From: Chlorohelix sp037138995
GTDB taxonomy: Bacteria; Chloroflexota; Chloroflexia; Chloroheliales; Chloroheliaceae
Length of the DNA stretch: 64,000 nt
Assembly: GCF_037138995.1 (NCBI RefSeq)
Contig: NZ_JBAXHI010000005.1
Span: 102,679 to 166,678 of the forward strand
Reading direction: 5' to 3'
Shown: one piece after another, positions 43,350 through 53,500 of the stretch
How the letters are laid out: the number at the start of each line of letters is the position of its first letter
Numbering within the stretch: the stretch's first letter is position 1
Notes under the pieces: generated by a model
Told to the model about the DNA's origin: nothing
Databases searched by the model: none
What the model saw: the letters and a program-made list of their open reading frames with translations, nothing else
Position numbers and translations under genes: made by a program

Positions 43350-44780
43350 CTAACTTCTCTCTCTTACAACCGCTAGGATAATCTTTGCAATTGTACCGCC
43401 ATTAGGCTCACTTTCAATCTGTAAACGACCTTTATGTAAACCTGCAATACTTTTTGCCAACGCTAAGCCAAGCCCGGTGCCACCTTCTTCACGAGAACGC
43501 GCCTTATCCACACGGTAAAAGCGTTCGCCCAAATGAGCAAGATGCTCTGGTGGAATACCGATTCCGGTATCAACCACTTCCAGCCATGCCCATTTTGCAT
43601 CCGAACCGGTTCTCAAAGTTATTGCGCCACCTTCAGGGGTATATTTGACTGCATTATCCAGTAAAATTAGGATTGCCTGTTCCAATAGTTGCTTATCCCC
43701 GATAACCAGCACGGGCGCAGAAACATTTACCTTCAATTCAAGTCGTTTTTCAGTAGCAAAAGCCTTAACGCGCTTCACAACTCCAGACCCTATTTCACTC
43801 AGGTCAACCACATCCTGTTCGAGGTGTTGCTTGCCAGCGTCAAGTCGTGCCAGTTGTAAAAGATTGTTAGCGATATTATTTAGATGTTCTGCCTCAGTCA
43901 TAATATCCATCACCAATTCAGCATCATCTGGGTCGAGCGTTTCCGAGCCACGTAGTAATAGTTCAGCATCGGCTTTTAGCAGGGTGAGAGGGGTTCGCAA
44001 CTCATGGGAAGCATCGGCAATAAAAACCTGTTGGCGTGTAAAAGCCTGACGGGTAGGTTGTAAAGCACGACCCGCCAGAAACAAACCGCCCGCAGTCGCT
44101 ACCAGTAATGTAATAAAGCCAAGTACCAGAAGCAAATCGCGCCATACCTGTAACGCCGATTGCAAATCCTCAACCGTTCTTCCTACTTGCACCACACCTA
44201 ATACTTTTTGACCGGATATATCGGTTACTACTTTGGCATAGCGATAAATTTGACCAATGCTTTGACCGCCATCAACCGTATCGGTAACTTCGCGTTGCCC
44301 GTTCTGCTTCCATTCCGATAATGCTTTCAAAGCAAGTGACGAGCTAAGATATATATCAGGATTACTTAATAATTCGGTTCCGGTTGCGCGGGAGTTAAGG
44401 CTTAAAAGAATCCCTGTATTGTCATAACAGGCAAAATAAAATGGCGCTCTAAACCTGCTTTCACCCGGTGGAGGCTCAAGTAGTGGTTTAATAGGGTTAT
44501 TGGTTGTGGAAACAAGAGGGCAGATTTGTTGGGGTTGGCGTAGCCATTGCTGCTCTAACAGTGCAGTTTGCGCTTTCATCTCAGCTAAAATAGGTTGCAA
44601 GAGGTTTTGCTGGGCGGTGAAGTATAACGCCAAGCCGAAGAAAAGCAAGGCAATTGCCAACACGCCACCATACCAAAGGGTCATGCGAATTCTTACCTGT
44701 CGAAACAGGTACTTGCCCGCCTGAGAAGATTCAGACTTCGCAGATTTTCCCGATTTATTTTTCCCGAATATTGCGATCAA
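43350..44780 (-). CDS. Sensor histidine kinase
   Basis: This 476-residue kinase has TM1 (TLWYGGVLAIALLFFGLALYF) near residue 40, an external sensor of about 150 residues, and TM2 (LLLVLGFITLLVATAGGLFL) near 225. The dimerisation box DASHELRTPLTLLKADAELL follows, with the phospho-accepting His near 258. The ATPase boxes are ILLDNAVKYTPEGG, VVDTGIGIPPEH, FYRVDKARS and GGTGLGLALAK. The sensor carries no known ligand motif. It starts at TTG 31 bp after the response regulator gene and is co-transcribed with it. The pair is divergent from two GT39 genes, which it may control. Confidence 0.92.
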   Translation of the reverse strand: MIAIFGKNKSGKSAKSESSQAGKYLFRQVRIRMTLWYGGVLAIALLFFGLALYFTAQQNLLQPILAEMKAQTALLEQQWLRQPQQICPLVSTTNNPIKPLLEPPPGESRFRAPFYFACYDNTGILLSLNSRATGTELLSNPDIYLSSSLALKALSEWKQNGQREVTDTVDGGQSIGQIYRYAKVVTDISGQKVLGVVQVGRTVEDLQSALQVWRDLLLVLGFITLLVATAGGLFLAGRALQPTRQAFTRQQVFIADASHELRTPLTLLKADAELLLRGSETLDPDDAELVMDIMTEAEHLNNIANNLLQLARLDAGKQHLEQDVVDLSEIGSGVVKRVKAFATEKRLELKVNVSAPVLVIGDKQLLEQAILILLDNAVKYTPEGGAITLRTGSDAKWAWLEVVDTGIGIPPEHLAHLGERFYRVDKARSREEGGTGLGLALAKSIAGLHKGRLQIESEPNGGTIAKIILAVVRERS

Positions 44781-44811
44781 ATTTCACACGCTTGCTTTGA
44801 TTGCTGCTTAC

Positions 44812-45489
44812 TTATGCTTCAAGTTTATAACCGATACCCCGAATGGTTTTTAGCAAGGGGGGAGAAAAGCCTTTGTCTATTTTGTCGCGCAGGTAATGGA
44901 TATAGGTATCAACTACATTGGAGAGTGCCTCCATATCATAACGCCATATCTGATCGGTAATTTGGGTACGGGTAAGCACTTGACCGGGATGGCGCATAAG
45001 ATATTCTAGCAAAGAAAATTCTTTGGCAGTCAGTTCGATATGGCGACCACTTCTGGTTACTTCGTGCCGAATCAAATCCAGCGTGAGGTCACCCACTTTT
45101 AGTACCGCATTACTCGTTTCAGGCACTCTATCCCGCCGTCTGAGCAAAGCATTAACCCTTGCCATCAACTCGGAAATTGCAAACGGCTTGGTCAAATAGT
45201 CATCTGCACCCGCGTTGAGACCCATTACTCTATCCTCAACCGCGCCCCGCGCCGTAAGCATTAGCAGAATCGAATCGATTCTCTCGCTTCTAATGCGGCG
45301 GCAAATCTCCACCCCATCCATACCGGGTAGCATCAGGTCAAGAACAATCAGATCATAGCTACCCGATTCTGCCAGTTCCAGCCCGGAGATACCATCAAAA
45401 GCCACATCTACATTGTGACGCTCTTCGGTAAGTACCCGGCGCAACAACCTTGCTATTTTTTGTTCGTCTTCAACTACCAAGATGTGCAT
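44812..45489 (-). CDS. OmpR/PhoB-family response regulator
   Basis: The 225 residues comprise a receiver domain (VVEDEQKIARLLRRVL; phospho-acceptor Asp near residue 51 in LIVLDLMLPGMDG; Lys in DYLTKPFAISEL) and a C-terminal winged helix (IELTAKEFSLLEYLMRHPGQ, VVDTYIHYLRDKI). It is the first gene of the two-component operon. Its targets are unknown; the divergent promoter region shared with the GT39 gene at 45670 is the nearest candidate. Confidence 0.94.
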   Translation of the reverse strand: MHILVVEDEQKIARLLRRVLTEERHNVDVAFDGISGLELAESGSYDLIVLDLMLPGMDGVEICRRIRSERIDSILLMLTARGAVEDRVMGLNAGADDYLTKPFAISELMARVNALLRRRDRVPETSNAVLKVGDLTLDLIRHEVTRSGRHIELTAKEFSLLEYLMRHPGQVLTRTQITDQIWRYDMEALSNVVDTYIHYLRDKIDKGFSPPLLKTIRGIGYKLEA

Positions 45490-45669
45490 AATTCAGCCAG
45501 CTTCCTTTTATATCAGTAATCACTTCAAGCTTATTATAGCTATATTAAAGGAACATTGAGGAATTATTGGAAATTTCTCATACAGTTTCAATAAAAACCT
45601 AATGCTAATTGATTAAGCTGGTAGTAGTACACAAAGACCGGGAAGTATTAGAAAGGTTAATTACAAATT

Positions 45670-48036
45670 ATGAATACAATGTTAGAACCAATCAGTGAGA
45701 TTAAAAGCAAGATAATACAAAACCCGCTTGGTAAAATTCGCTGGAGTTGGCAATCTTTACCGCTTGGCGCAATCCTCTTGCTATCGGGTTTTCTTGGTAT
45801 CTGGAATTGGAGTATTAACGGCTACTCCAACAATTATTATGCTGCCGCCGTTAAAAGTATGATTCAAAGTTGGAGTAATTTTTTCTTCGTATCCTTCGAC
45901 CCCGGAGGTTTCGTAACGGTTGATAAGCCGCCGGTGGCTTTCTGGGTACAGGCTATTTTTGCAAAGGTTCTGGGCTTCAGCGGGTTCAGTATTCTTTTGC
46001 CGGAAGCACTCGCAGGAATAGGTAGCGTCTTCCTACTATATATAATGGTAAAACGGGCATTTGGAACAGCTGCCGGGCTGGTATCGGCGCTGATGCTGAC
46101 AATTACGCCAATCTTTGTAGTAATGAATAGGCACAATAACCCTGATAGCATTTTGGTATTTACATTAATGCTTTCGGCTTGGGCAATGTTCCGGGCTGCC
46201 GATAAAGGGAGTTTCCGCTGGCTGTTGCTGGCAGGCGCACTGGTCGGGGTAGCCTTTAACGTTAAGATGCTAGAAGCCTATGTAGTATTACCAGCTTTCT
46301 ACGCAATGTACTTTCTACTCGCTCGCACAACTTGGCTAAAAAGAATTATCCACCTTGCAATAGTGAGTGTGGTTATAGCGGTTATATCTTTGTCATGGGC
46401 AGTTGCAGTTGACCTAACTCCAACAAGCCAACGCCCATATGTAGATAGCAGTTCGGTTAATAGCGAAATAGATTTGATTCTGAATTACAACGGGCTAAGT
46501 CGTATCAGCGGCAACCAAACCAGTGGTGGAAATAACGCTGCTCCGTCTAATAATACTGCGGATGGACAAGCTCAAGAACGACCTGCTTTTGACGGTAATA
46601 CACCTCCTGCATTACCGGACGCTGGTAATTTTACCCCACCAACTGGATTTGCACCCGGTGGTCAGGATGGTGGCGCACCCGGTGGCGGAGGCGCGGGTTT
46701 TGGTGGACAAGCTGGCGCGACTCGGTTATTAACTCCTCAAAATGGGGCAGAGTTTAACTGGTTCTTTCCTTTTGCAATGCTAGGCATGGTTTTTGTGGGG
46801 GCTTACTCCTTCTTTGGAATGGCTAAAGGGGAAGAACGCTCTCGTAAATTGCAATCAATATTACTATGGAGCGGTTGGTTGCTGACCTTTGGGGTTTTGT
46901 TCAGCTTCTCGAAAGGCGTTTTCCACAACTACTATCTAAATATTATGGCTCCGGCAGAAGCTGCCCTAGCCGGTATTGCAACTGTAATGTTGTGGAAACA
47001 GTATCGTAAAGGTGGCTGGATGGCTTACCTACTCCCGCTTGGTATTGCTGCCACCGCTTTCTATCAGGCATATCTTTTAAGCGATTATACCAGTTGGAAC
47101 TGGTGGCTTAGCCCGGCATTGGTAGCAGTTGGAGTTATCTCCTTGCTAGGCTTGGTACTTGGCAGAGTCCTGAAATCAGAACGATTTGGTAATAGACTGG
47201 CGCAAGTTGTAACGTGGGTAAGCATGGCTTGCTTGATGGTTACTCCGACGGTATGGTCTATCAGGGCAGTATTTACCTCTATCACCGGGTCGCTTCCTTC
47301 GGCAACTCCAAGCGGTGTTCAGGGTGGCGGCGGTAATAGCACAAGTAGCGGAGCAATCCCGCAAGCATGGCTAACCTTTGTAGGGAACAACCTAAGCGGT
47401 CAGCTTATACTTCTGGCGATAGTAGTCGGGGCGCTTTTAGCAGTATTCGGACTGCGCTACCTGTTGAAACAACAGCGTTGGTTCAATCGTCCGGTAATAA
47501 GCGGTGTGTTACTGGTTATGCTTTTACTGGGTAGTACCGGATGGTGGATTAATGCAGCGCAGGCACAACCCGCTACAAATAGCGCCTTCTCCTTACAGCA
47601 AATTGGTGGCGGTGGTCCCGGTCAGGAGAAGGCAAATAGCGCATTGGTTCAATATCTGGTAGCGAATCAGGGCGATTACAAGTATTTGATGGCAGTACCG
47701 GACTCCAATTCAGCTTCAGCCTATATCATCGAAACGGGTAAACCGGTGATGTCGCTAGGCGGGTTTAGTGGTAGCGACAATATTGTAACCAGCGCTACCC
47801 AACTGGAGCAAATGATAGCAAACCATACCGTTCGTTACTTCCTGTTGGGAGGCAATAACGGGAGAGGCGGAAATACTCAAGTCACTCAGTACGTACAGCA
47901 AAAATGCACCGCTGTAAGTAGTAGCCAATACTCAGGTTCTGGTAGTAACACCAGCCAGAGTTCAGGCGGCGGTATAAGTTTTGACGGTATTAAGATAATG
48001 GGAGGCAGCGAGCAACTCTATGTTTGCGGCAACTAA
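45670..48036 (+). CDS. YkcB-type GT39 membrane glycosyltransferase, paralogue 1
   Basis: A 788-residue multi-pass protein. The catalytic loop region has FDPGGFVTVDKPPVAFWVQA near residue 75, preceded by NGYSNNYYAAAVKSM, and SRHNN/NRHNNPDS-type sequence near 160. This is the layout of YkcB/ArnT-like GT-C enzymes that use polyprenyl-phosphate sugars. Between helices, residues 285-350 are low-complexity, rich in Gly, Pro, Asn and Ala. The C-terminal 160 residues form an extracytoplasmic domain with two Cys (QQKCTAV and LYVCGN). The next gene is a paralogue, 79 bp away. Acceptor and sugar are unknown; decoration of cell-surface polymers is likely. Confidence 0.82.
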   Translation: MNTMLEPISEIKSKIIQNPLGKIRWSWQSLPLGAILLLSGFLGIWNWSINGYSNNYYAAAVKSMIQSWSNFFFVSFDPGGFVTVDKPPVAFWVQAIFAKVLGFSGFSILLPEALAGIGSVFLLYIMVKRAFGTAAGLVSALMLTITPIFVVMNRHNNPDSILVFTLMLSAWAMFRAADKGSFRWLLLAGALVGVAFNVKMLEAYVVLPAFYAMYFLLARTTWLKRIIHLAIVSVVIAVISLSWAVAVDLTPTSQRPYVDSSSVNSEIDLILNYNGLSRISGNQTSGGNNAAPSNNTADGQAQERPAFDGNTPPALPDAGNFTPPTGFAPGGQDGGAPGGGGAGFGGQAGATRLLTPQNGAEFNWFFPFAMLGMVFVGAYSFFGMAKGEERSRKLQSILLWSGWLLTFGVLFSFSKGVFHNYYLNIMAPAEAALAGIATVMLWKQYRKGGWMAYLLPLGIAATAFYQAYLLSDYTSWNWWLSPALVAVGVISLLGLVLGRVLKSERFGNRLAQVVTWVSMACLMVTPTVWSIRAVFTSITGSLPSATPSGVQGGGGNSTSSGAIPQAWLTFVGNNLSGQLILLAIVVGALLAVFGLRYLLKQQRWFNRPVISGVLLVMLLLGSTGWWINAAQAQPATNSAFSLQQIGGGGPGQEKANSALVQYLVANQGDYKYLMAVPDSNSASAYIIETGKPVMSLGGFSGSDNIVTSATQLEQMIANHTVRYFLLGGNNGRGGNTQVTQYVQQKCTAVSSSQYSGSGSNTSQSSGGGISFDGIKIMGGSEQLYVCGN

Positions 48037-48115
48037 AATCGAGCTATAGAAAGTATCAAGGGGCAATTTTCCGACAGGGAGAGTTGCTCCTTGCCTATAT
48101 AAACAGAGAAAAAAC

Positions 48116-50383
48116 ATGAGCATTTTACAAGAAACGAAAATCGAAAATCAGGCTAGGCAAAGAACTGCACGCAATATTACAATATCTTGGCAACAGGTTA
48201 GTTTCGGTGGAATCTTGCTTCTTTCCGCACTCCTGAACCTTAGCTTGCTAAAAGCCGATTACTATACCAATGAATATTACTCAGCCGCAGTACGCAGCAT
48301 GCTACAAAACTGGCATAATTTCTTCTTCAATGCCTACGACCCCGGCGGCTTCATAACCATAGATAAACCTCCGGTTGCCTTATGGCTTCAAACTTCCAGC
48401 GCATGGCTATTTGGCTACAATGGGGTGAGCCTAATTTTGCCATCGGCTTTGGCAGCGGTTGGCAGTGTAGCGTTACTTTATCACATGGTTAGCCGCTATT
48501 TTGGAACTATCGCCGGATTAGCCTCAGCTTTTATTCTGGCAATTACTCCGGTTTTTGTAGTAATGAGTCGCCACAACAACCCGGAGAGCTTGTTAATATT
48601 TTTCATGCTGGTAGGCGCATGGGCATTAAGCCGCGCAACCGCAAAAGGCAGCATAGCATGGCTGTCGCTGTCCACCGCAATGATAGGCGTGGCTTTTAAT
48701 ATCAAGATGCTGGAAGCATTTATAGCGCTACCGGCATTTTATCTGGTATATTTGCTGCTTGCTCCGGTTAAATGGTGGAAACGAATAATCCATCTTGTGC
48801 TACCAACCATAATTTTGGCAGCGGTTTCGCTCTCTTGGGCAGTAGTGGTGGATTTAACCCCCACCGACCAGCGTCCGTACATCGGTAGCAGCTCAACTAA
48901 TTCGGTTTTGAACCTGATTTTTGACTATAACGGGCTGAATCGAATTGAAAGCCAAAATGCAGGAAACGCCGGAAACAGAAACGGCAATCCTCCAGTAGGA
49001 TTTCCCCAACCGAGCGGCAATCAACCTACTGATGGCGTTAGGGGTAACCCACCCCCAGTAAATAACGGCAACACCAGACCGGGCGGTGGCGGTATGAACG
49101 GGGTAATTGCCGGGCAAGCCGGACCGTTCAGAATGTTCGATTCTTCATTGGCAGGAGAGGCGGGTTGGTTGCTACCGCTGGCACTCGTCGGGATAGCGCT
49201 TGCCGCAATTCAGTATCGGCGGAGATTTCCAGCCGGACAAATCCGCAGGCAGCGTTATCAGAACTTGCTACTGTGGAGCGGTTGGCTTCTAACCTTCATG
49301 GCAGTTTTCAGTATGGCGGGGGGTATCTTCCATAGTTACTATCTGGTTATGCTGTCGCCCGGAATAGCCGCGCTAGGCGGAATTGCGTTAGAAGCGTTAT
49401 GGTACGCTTACCGCAAGGGTAGTTGGCAAAGATTACTTTTGCCATTGGTATTTTTAGCAACGGCGATATTCCAGTTCAATATTTTGAGTTTGTATTCCGA
49501 TTGGAATCGCACACTATCGCTGGCAGTATTTGGCATAGAATTAATCTGTGCGGTAGCCTTGCTTGCCTTGACGATATTGGTTCGCCCACTTTCAAACAAA
49601 TTGGCAAGTATTATTGCAGGGGTTGGGTTTGCAGGGCTTTGCGCTACACCGCTAGTATGGTCTATAAATGCAATTCTGAATAAGTCCTATACTAACGAAA
49701 CCTTGCCAACTGCCGTACCCACAGGTAGTAATACTTCCAACGGAGGTATTAACCTGTTAAATAATTTGCTGAAAAACTGGAATATGTGGCTAACTATTCT
49801 AGTTGTAGCGTTGGTAAGTCTAGTAACTATAATGTTGCTTGTTCGGTTTGCACTCAAGAACGCAAGAATCCTCCAGACTTACGGCAAAGCGCTAACCATC
49901 GCCACGCTGATAATAATAGCGAGTCTGGGTATTTCGCTATCATTCGGAGCGTTACCGCCCGCTTCGGCTACTAACGCCGCGCCGATTTCTTCAGGTATGA
50001 TTGGCAATCCAACAATGGAACTTAAAGCAACCGACCAATTGTTGGCATATCTTGAGGCAAATCGGGGTAATAGCGCCTATTTACTTGTCACTACTTCAAG
50101 CCAGAATGCATCAGCGATAATTATAAATACCGGGCAGCCCGTAATGGCGTTGGGCGGTTTTATGGGTAGCGACCAGACCGTAACCGCGCAACAATTCGCG
50201 CAAATGGTTAAAAACAATGTGGTTCGGTTTGTGCTGCTCGATAATAGCGGAGGCTTGGGACGGAGCAGCAGCCAATCTGTCACAGGCTGGGTACAACAAA
50301 ACTGCTCGACAGTAAGTTCACAGGTCTGGTCCGGCAGCACAAGCGTAAATAGTCAGGGGCAGTTATACAAGTGCGCTGCCTGA
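48116..50383 (+). CDS. YkcB-type GT39 membrane glycosyltransferase, paralogue 2
   Basis: The 755-residue paralogue repeats the same plan: YDPGGFITIDKPPVALWLQT near residue 75, SRHNNPESLL near 160, VVVDLTPTDQRPYIGSSSTN near 240, an Asn/Gly/Pro-rich loop at about 280-330, and a C-terminal ectodomain with QQNCSTV and LYKCAA. Identity with the first gene is visible along the whole length, so the pair arose by tandem duplication. The Gly-rich loops and C-termini differ most, which fits changes of acceptor. It is the last gene before a hairpin at 50403 and is co-directional with its partner. Confidence 0.82.
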   Translation: MSILQETKIENQARQRTARNITISWQQVSFGGILLLSALLNLSLLKADYYTNEYYSAAVRSMLQNWHNFFFNAYDPGGFITIDKPPVALWLQTSSAWLFGYNGVSLILPSALAAVGSVALLYHMVSRYFGTIAGLASAFILAITPVFVVMSRHNNPESLLIFFMLVGAWALSRATAKGSIAWLSLSTAMIGVAFNIKMLEAFIALPAFYLVYLLLAPVKWWKRIIHLVLPTIILAAVSLSWAVVVDLTPTDQRPYIGSSSTNSVLNLIFDYNGLNRIESQNAGNAGNRNGNPPVGFPQPSGNQPTDGVRGNPPPVNNGNTRPGGGGMNGVIAGQAGPFRMFDSSLAGEAGWLLPLALVGIALAAIQYRRRFPAGQIRRQRYQNLLLWSGWLLTFMAVFSMAGGIFHSYYLVMLSPGIAALGGIALEALWYAYRKGSWQRLLLPLVFLATAIFQFNILSLYSDWNRTLSLAVFGIELICAVALLALTILVRPLSNKLASIIAGVGFAGLCATPLVWSINAILNKSYTNETLPTAVPTGSNTSNGGINLLNNLLKNWNMWLTILVVALVSLVTIMLLVRFALKNARILQTYGKALTIATLIIIASLGISLSFGALPPASATNAAPISSGMIGNPTMELKATDQLLAYLEANRGNSAYLLVTTSSQNASAIIINTGQPVMALGGFMGSDQTVTAQQFAQMVKNNVVRFVLLDNSGGLGRSSSQSVTGWVQQNCSTVSSQVWSGSTSVNSQGQLYKCAA

Positions 50384-50402
50384 TAGATATTGCCAGAAAA
50401 CC

Positions 50403-50422
50403 GGGCGTGTACATCCACGCCC
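50403..50422 (+). terminator. Hairpin after the GT39 pair
   Basis: GGGCGTG (50403-50409) and CACGCCC (50416-50422) form a 7-bp stem with a 6-nt loop, 20 bp after the stop. No U-tract follows, so termination is only inferred. Confidence 0.45.
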
Positions 50423-50602
50423 ATACTAATTAAAACCCACGTTGGAGGTAGGTCGATGCGGGAGTTCAGCTGTTCCAAGTAATTCAGAACGGCATTTTTT
50501 TATTCGCCAAATTCTACTCATAATGAACGCTAACAAAAAATTATATAGCTACACTGGAATATTTTGACTTGCCACGGCTTGTAAAAGGTTTGACATTGGT
50601 TC

Positions 50603-51667
50603 TTAGGAACCTTTCAGTACCAAACAAGCTTCTTTTGGAAAAGAGACTTGGATTTCAGTTCCTACCTCCGGTAGCTTCAGATGGCGGGAATTAAAAATAT
50701 CCATCTCCAAAGTTTTATCAGCCAATTGCAACCGTACCCGAACCACTGCTCCCAGAAATGACACTTGGTTTATAGAAACCGGGATAGTATTGTGGCTCTC
50801 CACCAAATTAGAACCAATTTCAAGGTTTTCAGGACGCACTGCTACGCTGATGTCAACTCCACTGTGATGGTTAAGCGGTTCAGCAGTATATACATGGTGT
50901 CCGGCTATTTCCAACTCCCCCTTGTCAGCGTTTATTACTTTCGCGGACAGAATATTTAATGTGCCAACAAACGAAGCCACAAAGCTGGTGGATGGGTAGT
51001 TATAGATTTCAAAAGGGGTACCGATTTGCTCAATCCGCCCTTTGCTCATAACTACTATACGGTCAGAAAGTGACAACGCTTCTTCTTGGTCGTGTGTGAC
51101 ATAGATTGTGGTAATACCAAGCCGCTGCTGAATCGCCCGCAACTCATTGCGTAGAGAGATGCGAATCTTGGCATCAAGCGCGGAAAGTGGTTCATCTAAC
51201 AGTAGTAAGCGTGGCTCGATAGCTAATGCCCGTGCTAAAGCAACTCGCTGCTGCTGTCCACCAGACAGTTGGTGCGGATAGCGTCTGCCTAATGCTGGTA
51301 AATCGACAAGGTGTAGCATTTCTTCAACTCGACTACGGATTTTAGTCGCTGGTTTACCGACTACCCGCAGCCCAAATCCGATGTTATCGGCGACGGTCAT
51401 ATTGGGGAAAAGCGCGTAGGATTGGAACACCATACCGATTTGACGACGGTTTGGCGGTTGGTTTGTGATATTCACTCCACCAACCCTAATTTCCCCTTCT
51501 GTTGGCTGTTCAAAGCCAGCTATCATTCTAAGAGTTGTTGTTTTGCCGCAACCGCTCGACCCGAGAAATGAAATGAACTCGCCTTTCTCTGCTTGTAAAT
51601 TAAAATGCTCAACTGCTGCGGTTGCTCCGAAGCTCTTGCGAATGTTTATTAGTTCAAGAAAAGACAT
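50603..51667 (-). CDS. ABC importer ATP-binding protein (PotA/FbpC type)
   Basis: The 354-residue ATPase has Walker A (FLGSSGCGKTTTLRMIAG) near residue 36, the ABC signature LSGGQQQRVALARALA near 135, Walker B LLLLDEPLSALD near 158, and the switch His in TIYVTHDQEEALSL. A TOBE domain follows from about residue 280 (VRPENLEIG, DMEIFN-like segment), which in this group binds regulatory ligand. It powers import of the substrate captured by the lipoprotein encoded at the operon start. PotA (polyamine), FbpC (iron) and AEP transporters all share this form. Confidence 0.93.
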   Translation of the reverse strand: MSFLELINIRKSFGATAAVEHFNLQAEKGEFISFLGSSGCGKTTTLRMIAGFEQPTEGEIRVGGVNITNQPPNRRQIGMVFQSYALFPNMTVADNIGFGLRVVGKPATKIRSRVEEMLHLVDLPALGRRYPHQLSGGQQQRVALARALAIEPRLLLLDEPLSALDAKIRISLRNELRAIQQRLGITTIYVTHDQEEALSLSDRIVVMSKGRIEQIGTPFEIYNYPSTSFVASFVGTLNILSAKVINADKGELEIAGHHVYTAEPLNHHSGVDISVAVRPENLEIGSNLVESHNTIPVSINQVSFLGAVVRVRLQLADKTLEMDIFNSRHLKLPEVGTEIQVSFPKEACLVLKGS

Positions 51668-51741
51668 AATTGTTATCCTGTATTATAAGCTTCCAAGCGA
51701 AAAATGATACTGAGAAGCGTGGCTCAAGCGCAAATTCGTTG

Positions 51742-52524
51742 TTAACGGGTACCAGCGAGTTGTCCTTGTTCTTGCGAACCGCGACTTAAAAGCTGGATTA
51801 GACCGATACAAATCCAAGTCAAACCAAAGCTGATGATTGCGAGCGCTGCTGGTTCATATGCGCGATTTTGACCTATTAACGCTAGATATGGGCCGAAGGT
51901 GGGCCAATTGAGCATAGTTGCCATCGTGAACTCGCCTAACACAATAGCAAAGGTTAGAAAAGCGCCGTTCAGCAAGGAAACGCGCAAGTTGGGAAAGATA
52001 ACACGAAACAATATAGTCAGCCAACTTGCGCCCAAACTTTGCGCCGCCTCAGTGAGCGAGCGCACATCAATAGCGCGTAAACCGGTGTCCACTGCACGGT
52101 ACATATAAGGGAAAGAAAGTACCACATAGCCCGCAACCAGCAAAGCCGGGGTGGATACCAGTACAATCGGTGGGCGGCTATAGATGCGAATCAGACCGAA
52201 TACCAGCACAATCGGTGGAATGACAAACGGTAGCAATGTTATGAACTCAATCACCGGGCGTAACTGTGGCAGCTTGAGATGCACCCAGAAAGCCGTAGGC
52301 ACTATCAATATTAAACTAACAACGATGGTGGCGAGCGCTAGAGCTACCGAATAGACGAATGAATCACGGAATTGTGGGTCGCTCAATACGTAATTGTAGG
52401 AGTCGAAGCTGTACTCGCCGCGCCGCTCCCGTAACGAAAATTCAAAGGTGGCGAACAGAGGCAAGAGAAAGTAAATCGCGCCTAGTAAAATCATCATAAT
52501 GGGCCAGAAACGCTGTTTTTTCAT
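51742..52524 (-). CDS. ABC importer permease, second subunit
   Basis: About 260 residues with six transmembrane helices and the EAA loop EAAQSLGASWLTILFRVIFP near residue 160, which docks on the ATPase. It is of the PotC/FbpB half type. The ATG at 52524 overlaps the stop of the previous permease gene (ATGA) and follows GAGGTGGATTCA, so translational coupling is likely. A GTG nine bases upstream is a less likely start. It pairs with the permease encoded just before it to form the channel. Confidence 0.9.
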   Translation of the reverse strand: MKKQRFWPIMMILLGAIYFLLPLFATFEFSLRERRGEYSFDSYNYVLSDPQFRDSFVYSVALALATIVVSLILIVPTAFWVHLKLPQLRPVIEFITLLPFVIPPIVLVFGLIRIYSRPPIVLVSTPALLVAGYVVLSFPYMYRAVDTGLRAIDVRSLTEAAQSLGASWLTILFRVIFPNLRVSLLNGAFLTFAIVLGEFTMATMLNWPTFGPYLALIGQNRAYEPAALAIISFGLTWICIGLIQLLSRGSQEQGQLAGTR

Positions 52525-53423
52525 TGAATCCACCTCGCCGTGCGGCGTTGCAACAGCATGCTGATGCCGATTGACACTGCCATAATCACGACCATACCCA
52601 TTGCCAGCGCATAGCCTAGATTGGGGTTATGCAGCACATCGCCGCGTATTTGCGCCCCGATTTGGATGGGTACCAAGTTCAGCGTACCTCCGGTAAGCGC
52701 GAAAGCGGTAGCATATGCGCCGAAAGCGTTGCCGAATAACAATACACCAGCGCCAAGTAACGCCGGACCGAGAATAGGCAAGGCTACATAGCGCCAATAC
52801 TGAAAGGATGTAGCACCTAGGTTTTCCGCCGCCTCACGCCATTGGCTTTTCAACCCATCAATAGCGGGGGCAATAATTAATACCATTAAAGGGAACTGGA
52901 AATACATATAGGTCAGGCTTAAGCCCCAAAAAGTATAGAGACTGAAACCTGTATCGTAGAGATTTACACCCAACATATTCTTGAGCAGCACTGTGATGAA
53001 GCCAGTACGTCCTAGTGTGGCGATAAAGGCAAAAGCCAATGGTATGCCGGCAAAGTTTGAGGCTACGCCGGAGAAGGTCATCAATGCGCCCCGTACCCAC
53101 GATGGTAGCCCACCTCTAATTGAGGCATAAGCCAGCCCAAAACCAAAAATAACGCCGCCAAGGGCTGTAACCGCGCTAACCTGAATGCTCAACCAATAGG
53201 AATTGAGGATGAATGGTTGGAACAGATTTCCGATGTTTGCTAGAGTGAAGTTGCCCGTCTCATCTTGAAAGCTTCCGATCAACAAATTGAACGAGGGTAA
53301 GATTAGGAAAAGCAAGGCGAAGGTGAGAAATGGCACTACTCCAAGCCATTCCAAGCGCACCTTCCGCTTTCGAGGACGTGCGGCAGGTTGCTTTACATTT
53401 TTTTCTAAAACTTTATCTACCAT
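52521..53423 (-). CDS. ABC importer permease, first subunit
   Basis: This 300-residue protein has a basic, cytoplasmic N-terminus of about 30 residues and six or seven transmembrane helices. The EAA loop reads REAAENLGATSFQYWRYVALP near residue 195. It is of the PotB/FbpB type and forms the heterodimeric channel with the next gene product. It starts 77 bp after the solute-binding protein gene in the same operon. The conserved loop is intact, so the transporter should be functional. Confidence 0.9.
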   Translation of the reverse strand: MVDKVLEKNVKQPAARPRKRKVRLEWLGVVPFLTFALLFLILPSFNLLIGSFQDETGNFTLANIGNLFQPFILNSYWLSIQVSAVTALGGVIFGFGLAYASIRGGLPSWVRGALMTFSGVASNFAGIPLAFAFIATLGRTGFITVLLKNMLGVNLYDTGFSLYTFWGLSLTYMYFQFPLMVLIIAPAIDGLKSQWREAAENLGATSFQYWRYVALPILGPALLGAGVLLFGNAFGAYATAFALTGGTLNLVPIQIGAQIRGDVLHNPNLGYALAMGMVVIMAVSIGISMLLQRRTARWIQ

Positions 53424-53500
53424 TGAGTTTCCTGATTTTTGTGGTAAAAAGTATCTCCAAGACCTATCAAATAAATAGGTCTTGGAGATGGAGAGCTAAA

